From assembly GCF_025244825.1 (NCBI RefSeq), contig NZ_CP104263.1, forward strand, positions 2,790,001 to 2,854,000: a stretch of DNA of 64,000 nucleotides, given 5' to 3'. Of the stretch, positions 47,837 to 57,989 are shown in pieces (the first letter of the stretch is position 1; each line of letters opens with the position of its first letter). A program made the position numbers and the translations under genes. The DNA is from Arthrobacter jinronghuae (GTDB lineage Bacteria > Actinomycetota > Actinomycetes > Actinomycetales > Micrococcaceae). Below the pieces are notes generated by a model that was not told the origin of the DNA, made no database searches, and worked only from the letters and a program-made list of their open reading frames with translations.

Positions 47837-48549
47837 CAGGCACCTGCCTTCTGCATGTTGCGGAGCATCGCGTAGGGAACGACCTGGTCGAGCGGAAGGC
47901 CGCGGCGTGCTGCCACTGCCTGGGGCTCTTCGAGGCGCTTCAGCGCATCAACCGTGGCGTGCACGATGTTGATGGCGTTGGAGGACCCGAGCGACTTGGA
48001 CAGGACGTCGTGGATACCGGCGCATTCGAGAATGGCGCGGACCGGACCACCGGCGATAACACCGGTACCCGGGGAAGCCGGACGCAGCAGGACGACGCCT
48101 GCAGCAGCTTCACCCTGGACGAGGTGCGGGATGGTTCCACCGATGCGCGGGACGCGGAAGAAGGTCTTCTTGGCTTCTTCAACGGCCTTTGCGATGGCGG
48201 AGGGAACTTCCTTTGCCTTGCCGTAGCCAACGCCGACCATGCCGTTGCCGTCACCGACAACAACGAGGGCGGTGAAGCTGAAGCGACGGCCACCCTTGAC
48301 CACCTTGGCAACGCGGTTGATGGTCACGACGCGTTCAATGAACTTGTCCTTCTCATCGTTGCGTCCGCCGTCGCGGCCACCGCGGCCACCGCGTTCGCCG
48401 CGGCCTCCACGGTCGGAGCCGCGCTGCTCGCCGCGACGTCCGCCGCGGCGGTCGTCGGTACCGGTGGCTGCGGCTTCCTTGGTCTCAGTTGCCTCAGCAG
48501 CTGTAGCTTCAGTCACCTGATTTTCCTTTTCCTTGTTTACCTCGGTCAC
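47836..48549 (-). CDS. rpsE: 30S ribosomal protein S5 with RGG-rich N-terminal extension
   Basis: A 237-residue S5; E. coli has 167. The conserved domain starts near residue 68 ([34 protein letters not shown]) and includes [31 protein letters not shown]. The first 67 residues are low complexity: an acidic/Ala part, then [22 protein letters not shown] repeats. RGG stretches usually bind RNA. Confidence 0.97.
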   Translation of the reverse strand: MTEVNKEKENQVTEATAAEATETKEAAATGTDDRRGGRRGEQRGSDRGGRGERGGRGGRDGGRNDEKDKFIERVVTINRVAKVVKGGRRFSFTALVVVGDGNGMVGVGYGKAKEVPSAIAKAVEEAKKTFFRVPRIGGTIPHLVQGEAAAGVVLLRPASPGTGVIAGGPVRAILECAGIHDVLSKSLGSSNAINIVHATVDALKRLEEPQAVAARRGLPLDQVVPYAMLRNMQKAGA

Positions 48550-48929
48550 AGTGCCAGCCCACCTTCACGTGCGCCGTCTGCAACTGCGGCAATACGGCCG
48601 TGGTAGCGGTTACCACCGCGGTCAAAGACAACGGCTTCGATGCCGGCGGCCTTGGACCGCTCAGCAACGAGTTCGCCGACGCGCTTGGCCTTGGCGGTCT
48701 TGTCGCCGTCCAGTGCACGCAGATCCGCTTCCATGGTGGAGGCGGAAGCCACGGTTACGCCACGGGTGTCATCGACAACCTGGACGAAGATGTGGCGGGC
48801 AGAGCGGTTGACCACGAGGCGCGGACGAACCGCGGTTCCGGAAATCCGCTTGCGGATACGCAGCTGGCGACGGCTGCGCAGGGCAGACTTGCTCTTGCTG
48901 TTTCGCTTCTTATTAATGCTGATGGCCAT
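48546..48929 (-). CDS. rplR: 50S ribosomal protein L18
   Basis: A 127-residue L18: [38 protein letters not shown] and [42 protein letters not shown]. It binds 5S rRNA with L5 and L25. It overlaps rpsE by 4 bases and starts 2 bases after rplF. Confidence 0.98.
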   Translation of the reverse strand: MAISINKKRNSKSKSALRSRRQLRIRKRISGTAVRPRLVVNRSARHIFVQVVDDTRGVTVASASTMEADLRALDGDKTAKAKRVGELVAERSKAAGIEAVVFDRGGNRYHGRIAAVADGAREGGLAL

Positions 48930-48931
48930 GG

Positions 48932-49468
48932 TTACTTACCAGCCTTTCCGACCTTGCGGCGGACAATCTCGCCGGCGTAACGAATACCCTTGCCCTTGTA
49001 CGGGTCGGGCTTACGCAGCTTGCGGATGTTGGCGGAAACCTCGCCCACCTGCTGCTTGTCGATACCGGACACGGTGACCTTCGTCGGGGCGACCACGGTA
49101 AGCGTGATGCCTTCGGGGGCCGCGACGGGGACCGGGTGGCTGTAGCCCAGGGCGAACTCGAGGTCCGCACCCTTCGCGACTACGCGGTAACCGGTACCAA
49201 CGATTTCCAGATCCTTCTTGTAGCCCTCGGTCACGCCGGTGATCATGTTGGCGATCAGCGTGCGGGTCAGGCCGTGGAGGGAGCGGGATTCACGCTCGTC
49301 GTTCGGGCGGGTAACGGTGATGGTGCCGTCTTCAAGCGTTGCCGTGATCGGGCTGGGCACAGTGTGGCTCAGCTCGCCCTTGGCGCCCTTGACGGATACA
49401 ACGTTGCCGTTGATGGCGATATCTACTCCGGCAGGAACCGGGATGGGCAGACGTCCAATACGTGACAT
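48932..49468 (-). CDS. rplF: 50S ribosomal protein L6
   Basis: A 178-residue L6 of normal length: [55 protein letters not shown] and [25 protein letters not shown]. It sits near the sarcin-ricin loop. 18 bases follow the rpsH stop. Confidence 0.98.
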   Translation of the reverse strand: MSRIGRLPIPVPAGVDIAINGNVVSVKGAKGELSHTVPSPITATLEDGTITVTRPNDERESRSLHGLTRTLIANMITGVTEGYKKDLEIVGTGYRVVAKGADLEFALGYSHPVPVAAPEGITLTVVAPTKVTVSGIDKQQVGEVSANIRKLRKPDPYKGKGIRYAGEIVRRKVGKAGK

Positions 49469-49486
49469 TTTTCTTTCCCTTCCCTG

Positions 49487-49885
49487 CTACCAGACGTAGG
49501 CGAGGACTTCCCCACCTACACCCTTCTTGGCGGCCTGGCGGTCGGTCAGAAGACCTGACGACGTCGACAGGATTGCGATACCCAGACCACCCAGCACGTG
49601 CGGCAGGTTGGTGGACTTCGCGTAAACGCGCAGACCGGGCTTGGAGATGCGGCGAACGCCGGCGATGGAACGCTCGCGGTTCGGACCGAACTTGAGGTCC
49701 AGGGTCAGCTTCTTGCCGACCTCGGCCTCTTCTTCCTTCCAGCCGGCTATGTAGCCCTCGGCCTTCAGGATGTCAGCAACGCGCGCCTTGAGCTTGCTGT
49801 AAGGCATGGACACGGAATCGTGGTATGCCGAGTTTGCATTGCGCAGACGCGTGAGCATATCTGCGACAGGATCTGTCATTGTCAT
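49487..49885 (-). CDS. rpsH: 30S ribosomal protein S8
   Basis: A 132-residue S8: [37 protein letters not shown] and [33 protein letters not shown]. The 90-base space to rplE lacks rpsN, which many bacteria have here. Two ATGs (49885, 49879) are possible; the first is 12 bases from GGAGGG. Confidence 0.98.
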   Translation of the reverse strand: MTMTDPVADMLTRLRNANSAYHDSVSMPYSKLKARVADILKAEGYIAGWKEEEAEVGKKLTLDLKFGPNRERSIAGVRRISKPGLRVYAKSTNLPHVLGGLGIAILSTSSGLLTDRQAAKKGVGGEVLAYVW

Positions 49886-49975
49886 TTGGGCTCTTGCCCT
49901 CCCTCGTAACGGTTTCCTGCAGGATCCCCGTGCGGCGTCGCCTCACGGATCTCCGTCGGACCTGTTACGTAGTAA

Positions 49976-50545
49976 TTAATCTTCGGATTTGAACGGGAAG
50001 CCGAGCGCCTTCAGCAGCGCGCGTCCCTCGTCATCGGTCTTTGCGGTGGTAACCACGGTGATGTCCATGCCGCGTACGCGGTCGATCTTGTCCTGATCGA
50101 TTTCGTGGAACATCGACTGCTCGGTCAGACCGAACGTGTAGTTGCCGTTGCCGTCGAACTGCTTGCCGTTCAGGCCGCGGAAGTCACGGATACGGGGCAG
50201 TGCCAGGGTGACCAAACGGTCCACGAATTCCCACATGCGATCGCCGCGCAGCGTAACGTGCGTACCGATCGGCATGCCTTCGCGCAGCTTGAACTGGGCG
50301 ATGGACTTGCGTGCCTTGGTGACCTGGGGCTTCTGGCCCGTGATCTGGGTGAGGTCGCGTACCGCACCGTCAATGAGCTTGGAGTCCTTAGCGGCATCTC
50401 CAACACCCATGTTCACAACCACCTTGACGAGGCGGGGAACCTGGTTGACGTTCGAGTAGTTGAATTCGTCCTGCAGGGTCTGCTTGATCTCCGCTGCGTA
50501 GCGGGTCTTCAGACGGGGGACGATCTTGGTGACAGTCTCAGTCAT
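49976..50545 (-). CDS. rplE: 50S ribosomal protein L5
   Basis: A 189-residue L5: [38 protein letters not shown] and [51 protein letters not shown]. Binds 5S rRNA. Its start shares one base with the rplX stop. Confidence 0.98.
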   Translation of the reverse strand: MTETVTKIVPRLKTRYAAEIKQTLQDEFNYSNVNQVPRLVKVVVNMGVGDAAKDSKLIDGAVRDLTQITGQKPQVTKARKSIAQFKLREGMPIGTHVTLRGDRMWEFVDRLVTLALPRIRDFRGLNGKQFDGNGNYTFGLTEQSMFHEIDQDKIDRVRGMDITVVTTAKTDDEGRALLKALGFPFKSED

Positions 50546-50904
50546 TAGAGGTCCTTCCCAGAGCCCTTGGCCACGCGGATACGCACAGTGCGCTCACGGC
50601 CATCTTTTTCGACGGTTTCAGTGCGGAAGCCAACGCGGGTCGGCTTCTTGGTCTCCGGGTCGACAATGGCGACGTTGGAAACGTGGATCGGGGCTTCAAC
50701 AACCTCGATGCCGCCGGTCTTGGAACCGCGGGAGGACTGGCCAACCTTGGTGTGCTTGGTGACGCGGTTGATGCCTTCAACGAGGATGCGGTTGCTCTCG
50801 GGGAAAACCTTCAGAACCTTGCCCTGCTTGCCGCGGTCTCCGCCGCGCTCAGCCTTAGCACCGGTGATGACCTGAACGAGGTCACCCTTCTTGATTTTTG
50901 CCAT
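50545..50904 (-). CDS. rplX: 50S ribosomal protein L24
   Basis: A 119-residue L24 with the KOW motif at the N-terminus ([51 protein letters not shown]). It initiates 50S assembly. 3 bases follow rplN. Confidence 0.98.
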   Translation of the reverse strand: MAKIKKGDLVQVITGAKAERGGDRGKQGKVLKVFPESNRILVEGINRVTKHTKVGQSSRGSKTGGIEVVEAPIHVSNVAIVDPETKKPTRVGFRTETVEKDGRERTVRIRVAKGSGKDL

Positions 50905-50907
50905 GGA

Positions 50908-51276
50908 CTAAAGCACCTCCGGAGCCAGCGAAATGATCTTCATGAACTTCTTGTCGCGAAGTTCGCGGCCGACGGGCCCGAAGATACGGGTACCGCGGGG
51001 GTCGCCGTCATTCTTCAAGATCACTGCAGCGTTCTCATCGAACTTGATGTAGGAACCGTCCTGGCGGCGGCGTTCCTTCTTGGTACGGACGATGACGGCC
51101 TTGACCACGTCGCCCTTTTTGACGTTGCCGCCGGGAATTGCATCCTTGACGGTGGCAACAATGGTGTCGCCAATGCCTGCGTAGCGACGGCCGGATCCAC
51201 CGAGAACGCGGATGGTCAAGATTTCCTTGGCACCCGTGTTGTCGGCGACCTTCAGTCGCGACTCCTGCTGAATCAC
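50908..51276 (-). CDS. rplN: 50S ribosomal protein L14
   Basis: A 122-residue L14: [46 protein letters not shown]. First gene of the spc operon here, because a 382-base non-coding region with terminators lies between it and rpsQ. Confidence 0.98.
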   Translation of the reverse strand: MIQQESRLKVADNTGAKEILTIRVLGGSGRRYAGIGDTIVATVKDAIPGGNVKKGDVVKAVIVRTKKERRRQDGSYIKFDENAAVILKNDGDPRGTRIFGPVGRELRDKKFMKIISLAPEVL

Positions 51277-51658
51277 TTATTACTCCTGTCGTCGCGCCGG
51301 TTCTCGAAATGAGCCTTGCGGAACGGATATGGGTGGACCCCGTAATACTGGTACTCAACGCCGGGCGGGCCGGCCGCACGCCAGTGCAGCCGCCTTACGC
51401 GGCGTCGAACAAGATTATCGGGCTTTTGTCTCATTCGGCGGTGAGGAAGTGCGTACCGGGGACCCGGTTCGAGACCGGATTATGGACACACTTCCGCACC
51501 ACACAGACAAGATTTCAAGTTTATCGCGAAAAGGCCCCGGAAGCGAAATCGAAGATGATAACGCGGCCGGGGCCCTCACGCTGTGGACGGTGCCGGTGTG
51601 TTCTCCGCTTGCCGCGGAGATCACACCGGCGGGCCGGCCGGTACTTCTTACTACTAGG
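51277..51658. other. 382-base non-coding region separating S10 and spc operons
   Basis: No gene is seen. In the minus direction it begins with hairpin 51592-51630 and terminator 51529-51574, then about 250 bases leading to rplN. Candidate -10 hexamers (CATAAT at about 51479-51484, GATAAT near 51415-51420) are present, but neither has a good -35 at 17 bases. This is the likely promoter region of the spc operon. Confidence 0.6.
51529..51630 (-). terminator. Double terminator of the S10 operon
   Basis: Two hairpins follow rpsQ. The first pairs GCCGGTGTG plus TTCTCCGC with GCGGAGA plus CACACCGGC (51592-51630). The second pairs GGCCCCGG with CCGGGGCC (51533-51540 with 51567-51574) and on the minus strand is followed directly by TTTT, the intrinsic-terminator layout. 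Confidence 0.75.
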
Positions 51659-51964
51659 TTACTTGGCCTTTTCGAGGATCTCGACCAGGCGCCACCGCTT
51701 GGTAGCGGACAGCGGCCGGGTCTCGGCGATCAGCACGAGGTCGCCAATGCCGGCAGCGTTCTGCTCGTCATGTGCCTTGCGCTTCTCGGTCCGGCGAATA
51801 ACCTTGCCGTAAAGGGCGTGCTTCACGCGGTCTTCAACCTGGACGACGATGGTCTTGTCCATCTTGTCCGAGACCACGTAGCCGCGTGCGGTCTTCCGGT
51901 ACCCGCGGGCATCGGCGCCGTTTGCGTCAGTTGTCACTGCTGCCTCATTCTTGTTTTCGCTCAC
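51659..51964 (-). CDS. rpsQ: 30S ribosomal protein S17
   Basis: A 101-residue S17: [45 protein letters not shown], with a 21-residue N-terminal extension ([21 protein letters not shown]) beyond E. coli. Last gene of the S10 operon; overlaps rpmC by 4 bases. Confidence 0.97.
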   Translation of the reverse strand: MSENKNEAAVTTDANGADARGYRKTARGYVVSDKMDKTIVVQVEDRVKHALYGKVIRRTEKRKAHDEQNAAGIGDLVLIAETRPLSATKRWRLVEILEKAK

Positions 51965-52290
51965 TTGGCATCATCCTCAGCGACCTTGGCTTCAGCTTCA
52001 GACTTGTCAGCCTTCTTCTTTGACTTCTTCGGTGCCTCGGGTGCTGCTTCCTCAACGGGAGCGACAACCTCGGGACGAATGCCCAGCTCGCGCTCACGCA
52101 GCACCGTGTAGATGCGGGCGATATCGCGCTTGACTGCACGCAGACGACCGTGGTTTTCCAGCTGGCCGGTGGCCGACTGGAAGCGGAGGTTGAACAGCTC
52201 CTCCTTGGCCTTGCGCAGTTCTTCTACGAGACGGTCCTTATCGAAGCCGTCCAGCTGCTCAGTTGTCAGCTCTTTTGATCCAACTGCCAT
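51961..52290 (-). CDS. rpmC: 50S ribosomal protein L29 with charged C-terminal extension
   Basis: A 109-residue L29; E. coli has 63. The two-helix core is residues 8-75 ([63 protein letters not shown]). The last 35 residues are Ala/Glu/Lys-rich ([27 protein letters not shown]) and likely project from the ribosome near the tunnel exit. Confidence 0.97.
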   Translation of the reverse strand: MAVGSKELTTEQLDGFDKDRLVEELRKAKEELFNLRFQSATGQLENHGRLRAVKRDIARIYTVLRERELGIRPEVVAPVEEAAPEAPKKSKKKADKSEAEAKVAEDDAK

Positions 52291-52292
52291 TT

Positions 52293-52709
52293 CTATTCAC
52301 CACCCTCGCGACGCACAATGCGTGCCTTCAACGGCAGCTTATGGATCGCCAGGCGCAGGGCCTCACGAGCTACCTCTTCGGAAACACCGGAGAGTTCGAA
52401 CAGAACCCGGCCCGGCTTGACGTTTGCAACCCACCACTCCGGAGAACCCTTACCGGAACCCATACGGGTTTCAGCAGGCTTCTTCGTCAGCGGACGGTCC
52501 GGGTAGATGTTGATCCAGACCTTACCGCCGCGCTTGATGTGGCGTGTCATGGCAATACGCGCAGCTTCAATCTGGCGGTTGGTGACGTAAGCAGGCGTCA
52601 GAGCCTGGATACCCCACTCGCCGAAGCTGACGGCGGTGCCGCCGGTTGCAGCGCCGGAGCGACCCGGGTGGTGCTGCTTACGGTACTTGACTCGACGTGG
52701 GATAAGCAT
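52293..52709 (-). CDS. rplP: 50S ribosomal protein L16
   Basis: A 138-residue L16: [80 protein letters not shown]. It contacts the A-site tRNA. Normal length; it starts right after the rpsC stop. Confidence 0.98.
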   Translation of the reverse strand: MLIPRRVKYRKQHHPGRSGAATGGTAVSFGEWGIQALTPAYVTNRQIEAARIAMTRHIKRGGKVWINIYPDRPLTKKPAETRMGSGKGSPEWWVANVKPGRVLFELSGVSEEVAREALRLAIHKLPLKARIVRREGGE

Positions 52710-53552
52710 TTAAGCCTGTCCTCCTTCTGCTGCGGGGGCAGCTGCCTCAGCGGCCGGAGCCTCTGCAGCAGCAGGCGCGGCGGCTTTGTCGCCGCGCTCG
52801 GGACGACGACGGCGGTCGCCGCCACGGTCACCGCGGTCGGCCGGGCCGCGGCCCGGACGGTCGTTGGAGCGTCCGCGGGACGGTGCAGCAGCCTGCTGTG
52901 CAGCCAGTTCCTTAGCGGTAACGTCGCCCTTGTAGATCCAGACCTTCACGCCGATGCGGCCGAAGGTGGTCTTGGCTTCGAAGAAACCGTAGTCGATCTG
53001 CGCGCGGAGGGTGTGCAGGGGCACACGGCCTTCGCGGTAGAACTCGGAACGGCTCATTTCAGCGCCGCCCAGACGGCCGGAGCACTGGATACGGATACCC
53101 TTGGCGCCTGCACGCTGTGCGGACTGGATGGCCTTCTTCATCGCACGGCGGAAAGCCACGCGGGAAGAGAGCTGCTCTGCAACACCCTGGGCAACCAACT
53201 GTGCTTCCATCTCGGGGTTCTTGACCTCGAGGATGTTCAGCTGGACCTGCTTGCCGGTGAGCTTTTCGAGCTCGCCGCGGATGCGGTCTGCTTCGGCGCC
53301 GCGGCGGCCGATCACGATGCCCGGACGTGCGGTGTGGATATCCACACGGACACGGTCACGGGTGCGCTCGATCTCAACCTTGGCGATGCCGGCGCGGTCC
53401 ATGCCGGTGGACATCAGCTGACGGATCTTGATGTCCTCGCGGACGAAGTCCTTGTAACGCTGGCCCGGCTTGTTGCTGTCAGCAAACCAGTGCGATACGT
53501 GGTCAGTGGTGATGCCGAGTCGGAACCCGTGCGGGTTTACCTTCTGTCCCAC
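52710..53552 (-). CDS. rpsC: 30S ribosomal protein S3 with Arg/Gly-Ala-rich tail
   Basis: A 280-residue S3. The KH domain ([40 protein letters not shown]) and C-terminal domain ([40 protein letters not shown]) are normal to residue 216. The remaining 60 or so residues are low complexity: [20 protein letters not shown] then Ala/Glu-Pro-rich repeats. E. coli S3 is 233. Confidence 0.97.
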   Translation of the reverse strand: MGQKVNPHGFRLGITTDHVSHWFADSNKPGQRYKDFVREDIKIRQLMSTGMDRAGIAKVEIERTRDRVRVDIHTARPGIVIGRRGAEADRIRGELEKLTGKQVQLNILEVKNPEMEAQLVAQGVAEQLSSRVAFRRAMKKAIQSAQRAGAKGIRIQCSGRLGGAEMSRSEFYREGRVPLHTLRAQIDYGFFEAKTTFGRIGVKVWIYKGDVTAKELAAQQAAAPSRGRSNDRPGRGPADRGDRGGDRRRRPERGDKAAAPAAAEAPAAEAAAPAAEGGQA

Positions 53553-53918
53553 TTAGCGTTCCTCCTCGATCGTAGGGGTTGCGACTACCACGGTGACGTG
53601 GCTGGTCCGCTTGTTGATGCGGTAGGCGCGGCCCTGGGCCCGCGGCTGGAACCGCTTCATGGTGGGTCCTTCGTCAACGAATGCTTCGCTGACAAAGAGG
53701 TCACCCTCGTCGAAGGCCACGCCGTCACGGTCCGCGAGGACACGTGCATTGGCCATAGCCGACTGAATTACCTTAAGTACCGGCTCCGAAGCTGCCTGGG
53801 GGGCAAACTTCAGAATTGCCAGAGCCTCATTCGCTTGCTTGCCACGAACAAGGTTGACGACGCGCCGGGCCTTCATAGGCGTTACGCGGATATGACGCGC
53901 AATTGCCTTGGCTTCCAT
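53553..53918 (-). CDS. rplV: 50S ribosomal protein L22
   Basis: A 121-residue L22: [54 protein letters not shown] and [24 protein letters not shown], the latter forming the tunnel-lining loop. Starts 38 bases after rpsS. Confidence 0.98.
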   Translation of the reverse strand: MEAKAIARHIRVTPMKARRVVNLVRGKQANEALAILKFAPQAASEPVLKVIQSAMANARVLADRDGVAFDEGDLFVSEAFVDEGPTMKRFQPRAQGRAYRINKRTSHVTVVVATPTIEEER

Positions 53919-53956
53919 TGCTTTCCTTCTCTCGTCTTCTGCCGAAAGAGCAGCGC

Positions 53957-54238
53957 CTAGCGGCGCTTGCCCTTGCGGTCGTCCTTCACATGGCCGCGGA
54001 ATGTCCGCGTCAGAGCGAATTCGCCGAGCTTGTGCCCGACCATCGACTCGGTGACAAACACCGGAATGTGCTTACGTCCGTCGTGTACGGCGATCGTGTG
54101 CCCGAGCATGTCGGGGATGATCATCGAACGGCGGGACCACGTCTTGATGACGTTCTTGGTGCCCTTTTCGTTTTCGGCCGCTACCTTGAGAAACAGGTGC
54201 TGGTCGACGAAGGGGCCTTTCTTCAGGCTGCGTGGCAT
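53957..54238 (-). CDS. rpsS: 30S ribosomal protein S19
   Basis: A 93-residue S19: [89 protein letters not shown] block throughout; normal length. Binds S13 at the head of 30S. Confidence 0.98.
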   Translation of the reverse strand: MPRSLKKGPFVDQHLFLKVAAENEKGTKNVIKTWSRRSMIIPDMLGHTIAVHDGRKHIPVFVTESMVGHKLGEFALTRTFRGHVKDDRKGKRR

Positions 54239-54250
54239 GTTTCCAGGCTC

Positions 54251-55090
54251 CTATCGCTTGTTCTTGCCGGAACGACGGCGACGCACAATGAGGTTGTCGC
54301 TCTCTTTATTGGGACGGCGGGTACGGCCTTCGCGCTTACCGTTCGGGTTGACCGGGTGGCGTCCACCGGAGGTCTTACCTTCACCACCACCGTGCGGGTG
54401 GTCGACCGGGTTCATGGCGACACCACGGACGGTCGGGCGTACGCCCTTCCAGCGCATACGGCCGGCCTTGCCCCAGTTGATGTTCGACTGCTCGGCGTTG
54501 CCGACCTCGCCGATGGTGGCGCGGCAGCGCACATCAACGTTGCGGATTTCGCCGGAGGGCAGACGCAGCTGGGCGAAGCGGCCTTCCTTGGCGACAAGCT
54601 GAACGGATGCACCGGCGGAGCGGGCCATCTTGGCGCCGCCGCCCGGACGCAGTTCAACGGCGTGGATGGTCGTACCCACGGGGATGTTACGCAGGGGCAG
54701 GTTGTTTCCGGGCTTGATATCAGCGCCGGCGCCTGCCTCTACGAAGTCGCCCTGCTTGAGCTTGTTCGGAGCAATGATGTAACGCTTGGTGCCATCAACG
54801 TAGTGCAGCAGCGCAATGCGGGCGGTACGGTTCGGATCGTATTCGATCTCGGCAACGCGTGCGTTGACGCCGTCCTTGTCGTGGCGGCGGAAGTCGATCA
54901 GACGGTACTGACGCTTGTGTCCACCACCCTTGTGCCTGGTCGTGATCTTACCGGTGTTGTTACGGCCGCCCTTTTTGGGCAGCGGACGTACCAACGACTT
55001 TTCCGGCGTCGACCGCGTGATTTCGGTGAAGTCGGCTACGCTCGAGCCGCGACGGCCCGGGGTAGTCGGCTTGTATTTACGGATTCCCAT
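54251..55090 (-). CDS. rplB: 50S ribosomal protein L2
   Basis: A 279-residue L2: [46 protein letters not shown] and the peptidyl-transferase proximal [31 protein letters not shown] containing the critical His. Normal length. 12 bases before rpsS. Confidence 0.98.
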   Translation of the reverse strand: MGIRKYKPTTPGRRGSSVADFTEITRSTPEKSLVRPLPKKGGRNNTGKITTRHKGGGHKRQYRLIDFRRHDKDGVNARVAEIEYDPNRTARIALLHYVDGTKRYIIAPNKLKQGDFVEAGAGADIKPGNNLPLRNIPVGTTIHAVELRPGGGAKMARSAGASVQLVAKEGRFAQLRLPSGEIRNVDVRCRATIGEVGNAEQSNINWGKAGRMRWKGVRPTVRGVAMNPVDHPHGGGEGKTSGGRHPVNPNGKREGRTRRPNKESDNLIVRRRRSGKNKR

Positions 55091-55120
55091 TATTTATTCC
55101 TCGTTAAAGTGGTCTCCGCC

Positions 55121-55426
55121 CTAGCTGAGCGGACCGCCGAAGATGTCGATTGTGCCGTCCTTGAGGGTGACAATTGCGCGCTTGGTGTTCTTGCGCTGTC
55201 CCCATCCGAACTTGGTGCGCTTACGCTTACCGGCACGGTTGATGGTGTTGATCGAGTCGACCTTGACGGAGAAGATTTTCTCCACGGCCAGCTTGATCTC
55301 GGTCTTGTTGGAGCGGGGGTCGACCAGGAAGGTGTACTTACCTTCGTCGATCAGGCCGTAGCTCTTTTCCGAGACGACGGGTGCAAGCACTACGTCGCGC
55401 GGATCCTTAGCGGTGGTCGCGCTCAC
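55121..55426 (-). CDS. rplW: 50S ribosomal protein L23
   Basis: A 101-residue L23: [64 protein letters not shown]. It is the docking site for trigger factor and SRP at the tunnel exit. Its start overlaps the rplD stop by 4 bases. Confidence 0.98.
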   Translation of the reverse strand: MSATTAKDPRDVVLAPVVSEKSYGLIDEGKYTFLVDPRSNKTEIKLAVEKIFSVKVDSINTINRAGKRKRTKFGWGQRKNTKRAIVTLKDGTIDIFGGPLS

Positions 55427-56037
55427 TTGGCGTCCTCCTTGACTGTGTTCTTGCCGACGAACTCGTCGTAGGCAGCCTTGGTGAAGACCACGTCGTCGGC
55501 AACAAGCACGTCATAGGTGTTCAGCTGATCTACGTAGATCACGTGAACAGCCGGAACGTTGCGCACTGAAAGTGCGGCAACATCGTTGGCGCGCTCGATA
55601 ACAACGAGCAGGTTCTTGCGGTCGGAAACCGAACGCAGGGCGCTCAGTGCGTCCTTGGTGGAGGGCTTGGTGCCTTCAACCAGGGATTCGAGGACGTGGA
55701 TACGGCCGTTGCGTGCCCGGTCCGACAGGGCGCCGCGCAGTGCAGCAGCCTTCATCTTCTTGGGGGTGCGCTGGCTGTAATCGCGGGGCGTCGGTCCGTG
55801 GACTACGCCGCCGCCGGTCATGTGAGGAGCACGGATGGAGCCCTGACGAGCCCGGCCGGTGCCCTTCTGCTTGAACGGCTTGCGGCCTGCGCCGCTTACC
55901 TCGGCGCGCGTCTTCGTCTTGTGCGTACCCTGGCGGGCGGCTGCAAGCTGAGCAACTACCACCTGGTGGAGCAGCGGTACGTTCGTCTGAACGTCGAAGA
56001 TCTCTGCGGGGAATTCAACAGTGGTTTCGTTAGCCAT
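55423..56037 (-). CDS. rplD: 50S ribosomal protein L4
   Basis: A 204-residue L4. The tunnel loop ([62 protein letters not shown]) is typical. In E. coli L4 represses its own operon; whether it does so here is unknown. 4 bases after rplC. Confidence 0.98.
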   Translation of the reverse strand: MANETTVEFPAEIFDVQTNVPLLHQVVVAQLAAARQGTHKTKTRAEVSGAGRKPFKQKGTGRARQGSIRAPHMTGGGVVHGPTPRDYSQRTPKKMKAAALRGALSDRARNGRIHVLESLVEGTKPSTKDALSALRSVSDRKNLLVVIERANDVAALSVRNVPAVHVIYVDQLNTYDVLVADDVVFTKAAYDEFVGKNTVKEDAK

Positions 56038-56041
56038 GAGA

Positions 56042-56698
56042 CTAATCTCCCTTCACGGCAGTGCGTACGAGGACGACCTGGCCGCGGGCGCCGGGAACGG
56101 CACCCTTGATCAGCAGGAGCGACTTCTCGGCGTCCACACCGTGAACCGTGAGGTTCATGGTGGTGTGACGGACGCCGCCCATGCGGCCCGCCATCCGAAC
56201 GCCCTTGAAGACGCGGCCCGGGGTGGATGCGCCACCGATGGAACCCGGCTTACGGTGGTTCTTGTGTGCACCGTGGGAGGCACCAACGCCATGGAAGCCG
56301 TGACGCTTCATGACACCGGCAAAGCCCTTGCCCTTGGAGGTTCCGGTGACGTCGACCTTCTGGCCGGCTGCGAACATCTCAACAGAGAGTTCCTGGCCCA
56401 GCTCATAGGTGTCGGCGTCTGCGGTACGCAGTTCAACTACGTGGCGGCGCGGCGTGACGCCGGCCTTTTCAAAGTGGCCGGCCAGCGGCTTGGTCACCTT
56501 GCGCGGGTCGATCTGGCCGTAGCCGATCTGAACGGCGGTGTAGCCGTCCTTTTCCGCGTTGCGCAGCTGCGTGATGACGTTGGAGTCAGCCTGGACGACG
56601 GTTACGGGGATGAGCTTGTTGTTCTCGTCCCAAACCTGGGTCATGCCGAGCTTGGTGCCCAGCAGTCCCTTTACCTGGCGTGTAAGTGAAGTAGACAT
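56042..56698 (-). CDS. rplC: 50S ribosomal protein L3
   Basis: A 218-residue L3: [38 protein letters not shown] and the finger loop [48 protein letters not shown] reaching the peptidyl-transferase centre. 17 bases after rpsJ. Confidence 0.98.
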   Translation of the reverse strand: MSTSLTRQVKGLLGTKLGMTQVWDENNKLIPVTVVQADSNVITQLRNAEKDGYTAVQIGYGQIDPRKVTKPLAGHFEKAGVTPRRHVVELRTADADTYELGQELSVEMFAAGQKVDVTGTSKGKGFAGVMKRHGFHGVGASHGAHKNHRKPGSIGGASTPGRVFKGVRMAGRMGGVRHTTMNLTVHGVDAEKSLLLIKGAVPGARGQVVLVRTAVKGD

Positions 56699-56715
56699 AA
56701 GTATCCGCTCCCCCC

Positions 56716-57024
56716 CTACAGCTTGATTTCGATGTTCACGTCTGCAGGCAGGTCGAGACGCATCAGCGAGTCAACGGCCTTAGGCGTGGGGTCAATGATG
56801 TCGATCAGGCGCTTGTGCGTGCGCATTTCAAAGTGCTCGCGGCTGTCCTTGTACTTGTGCGGCGAACGGATAACAACGTAAACGTTCTTTTCCGTGGGCA
56901 GCGGCACGGGGCCTACTACCGTTGCGCCTGCACGCGTGACCGTCTCAACGATCTTCCGTGCTGATACGTCGATGACCTCGTGGTCATACGACTTCAGCCG
57001 GATGCGGATTTTTTGTCCCGCCAT
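56716..57024 (-). CDS. rpsJ: 30S ribosomal protein S10
   Basis: A 102-residue S10 ([19 protein letters not shown] ... [14 protein letters not shown]), first gene of the S10 operon. ATG 57024 is fixed by the invariant N-terminus; the longer open frame is not coding. S10 also serves in antitermination with NusB. Confidence 0.98.
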   Translation of the reverse strand: MAGQKIRIRLKSYDHEVIDVSARKIVETVTRAGATVVGPVPLPTEKNVYVVIRSPHKYKDSREHFEMRTHKRLIDIIDPTPKAVDSLMRLDLPADVNIEIKL

Positions 57025-57533
57025 GGCGTCGTGCCTCTTTCTTCGAGTAATGCTCTCTGTACAGTTTTTGCGCCGAACTGCCTTACGGCCTGGCGCCCCT
57101 CCAACAGACTGAATCCGGATAATTCCGGGTTCCTCACCCTGCCGAGGCTCCGACCCCCGCGCTCGGGCGTGTCGCGGTGTTGAGACCAACGACGCCGAGC
57201 AAGAATAGGGGCGGGTTATATATGGGCTCTTTCCCTGAAGGATCCGACCCTGCATCAGGCATTATCCTGACCGGGACGAAATCTCACCACTGCCTGATCC
57301 CTGCTGTTCGCAGGAACATGGGCGCGTGTGGGCACAAAAGCGCTTGAACAACTTCTCTAGTCTGCCAGACTCGGGCACAGATGGCTAATCAGGCATCTTC
57401 CACCGGAGGTCTCCCTCCGGGGTCCCGACGCCGCGCTGCCCAAGTCCGTTCACGCTGCCTCAGGGGTAAACCCCTCAAGGGGCGGCGCTTTAACTTCCAC
57501 CAGTCTAACGCACCGCCGGCGGCACCTTGAAAG
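57025..57533. other. Leader/promoter region of the S10 operon
   Basis: About 510 bases contain no gene I can support. On the minus strand possible -10 boxes are GATAAT (57266-57261) and TATATA (about 57222-57217), neither with a convincing -35. Several short inverted repeats lie nearer rpsJ. A long untranslated leader would allow control by ribosomal protein binding, but I see no named structure. Confidence 0.5.
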
Positions 57534-57665
57534 TCAGGATTCGCCGTCCCGGTTGGCCCGGCGGATGCGCCTGGCCCGCTCAATTTCAGGGCGGAACCGC
57601 TTGCGGGACCACCCGACGCCTGCAGCCACTGCGGCCACGATCACCAGAAGGATAAGGAATTCCAT
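57534..57665 (-). CDS. 43-residue single-helix membrane peptide
   Basis: ATG 57665 to TGA 57534. The product begins MEFLILLVIVAAVAAGVGW (one membrane helix, residues 2-18), then a very basic soluble tail with SRKRFRPEIERARR and ending RRANRDGES. The sharp change from hydrophobic to basic suggests the N-terminus outside and tail in the cytoplasm. GC bias at third positions supports coding. Too short for normal length cut-offs. Similar short helix-plus-basic-tail peptides occur widely; function unknown. Confidence 0.6.
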   Translation of the reverse strand: MEFLILLVIVAAVAAGVGWSRKRFRPEIERARRIRRANRDGES

Positions 57666-57989
57666 GGTCCGAGCCTAGCGGAGCCTTTGTCCCGGTGTCA
57701 GAGGGCACAGTACTCCTTAGCCGGTGCACGGCAGTCGGGGCACGGCACTCAGCGCATTGTCTGGCCTGTCTTGGTCCCGGCTCCCCGCTTCCGGCCCGGC
57801 TTGGCTTGGCGGGCTTGGCCGAGCCGGGCAGAGCCGGGCCAGGCCGGGCCGGGCAGAGCCGGGCCAGGCCGGGCCGGGCCGGGCAGAGCCGGGCCAGGCC
57901 GGGCCGGGCAGAGCCGGGCCAGGCCGGGCCGGACGACCACCGCTCTCCCCTGCGCTGCACGCATCCAGGATTCAGGATCCACCGGCACG
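57666..57989. other. Non-coding region downstream of the giant membrane-protein gene
   Basis: 324 bases without a supported gene. The middle is a G/C-only-looking tandem repeat (57826-57930). The open frames here on both strands consist of the repeat itself and are not coding in any recognisable way. Confidence 0.6.
57826..57930. repeat. Tandem repeat, 4 x 25 bp, G-rich plus strand
   Basis: Four 25-bp units beginning GGGCAGAGCCGGG (57826-57850, 57851-57875, 57881-57905, 57906-57930) are identical; a 5-base GGGCC insert separates units 2 and 3. The plus strand carries many GGG tracts with short loops and could form G-quadruplexes. Degenerate copies extend upstream to about 57780. Confidence 0.9.

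Noticed and set aside
49886..49975. Missing rpsN between rplE and rpsH as evidence of gene loss
   Set aside because: The 90-base spacer cannot encode S14, but in this lineage rpsN is usually elsewhere on the chromosome, so this is normal organisation.
57025..57255. Long N-terminal extension of S10
   Set aside because: The upstream residues are not ribosomal-protein-like; the invariant [10 protein letters not shown] start is at 57024.
57826..57930. Possible CRISPR array or coding repeat
   Set aside because: No unique spacers between units, and none of the six frames across the repeat forms part of a recognisable gene.
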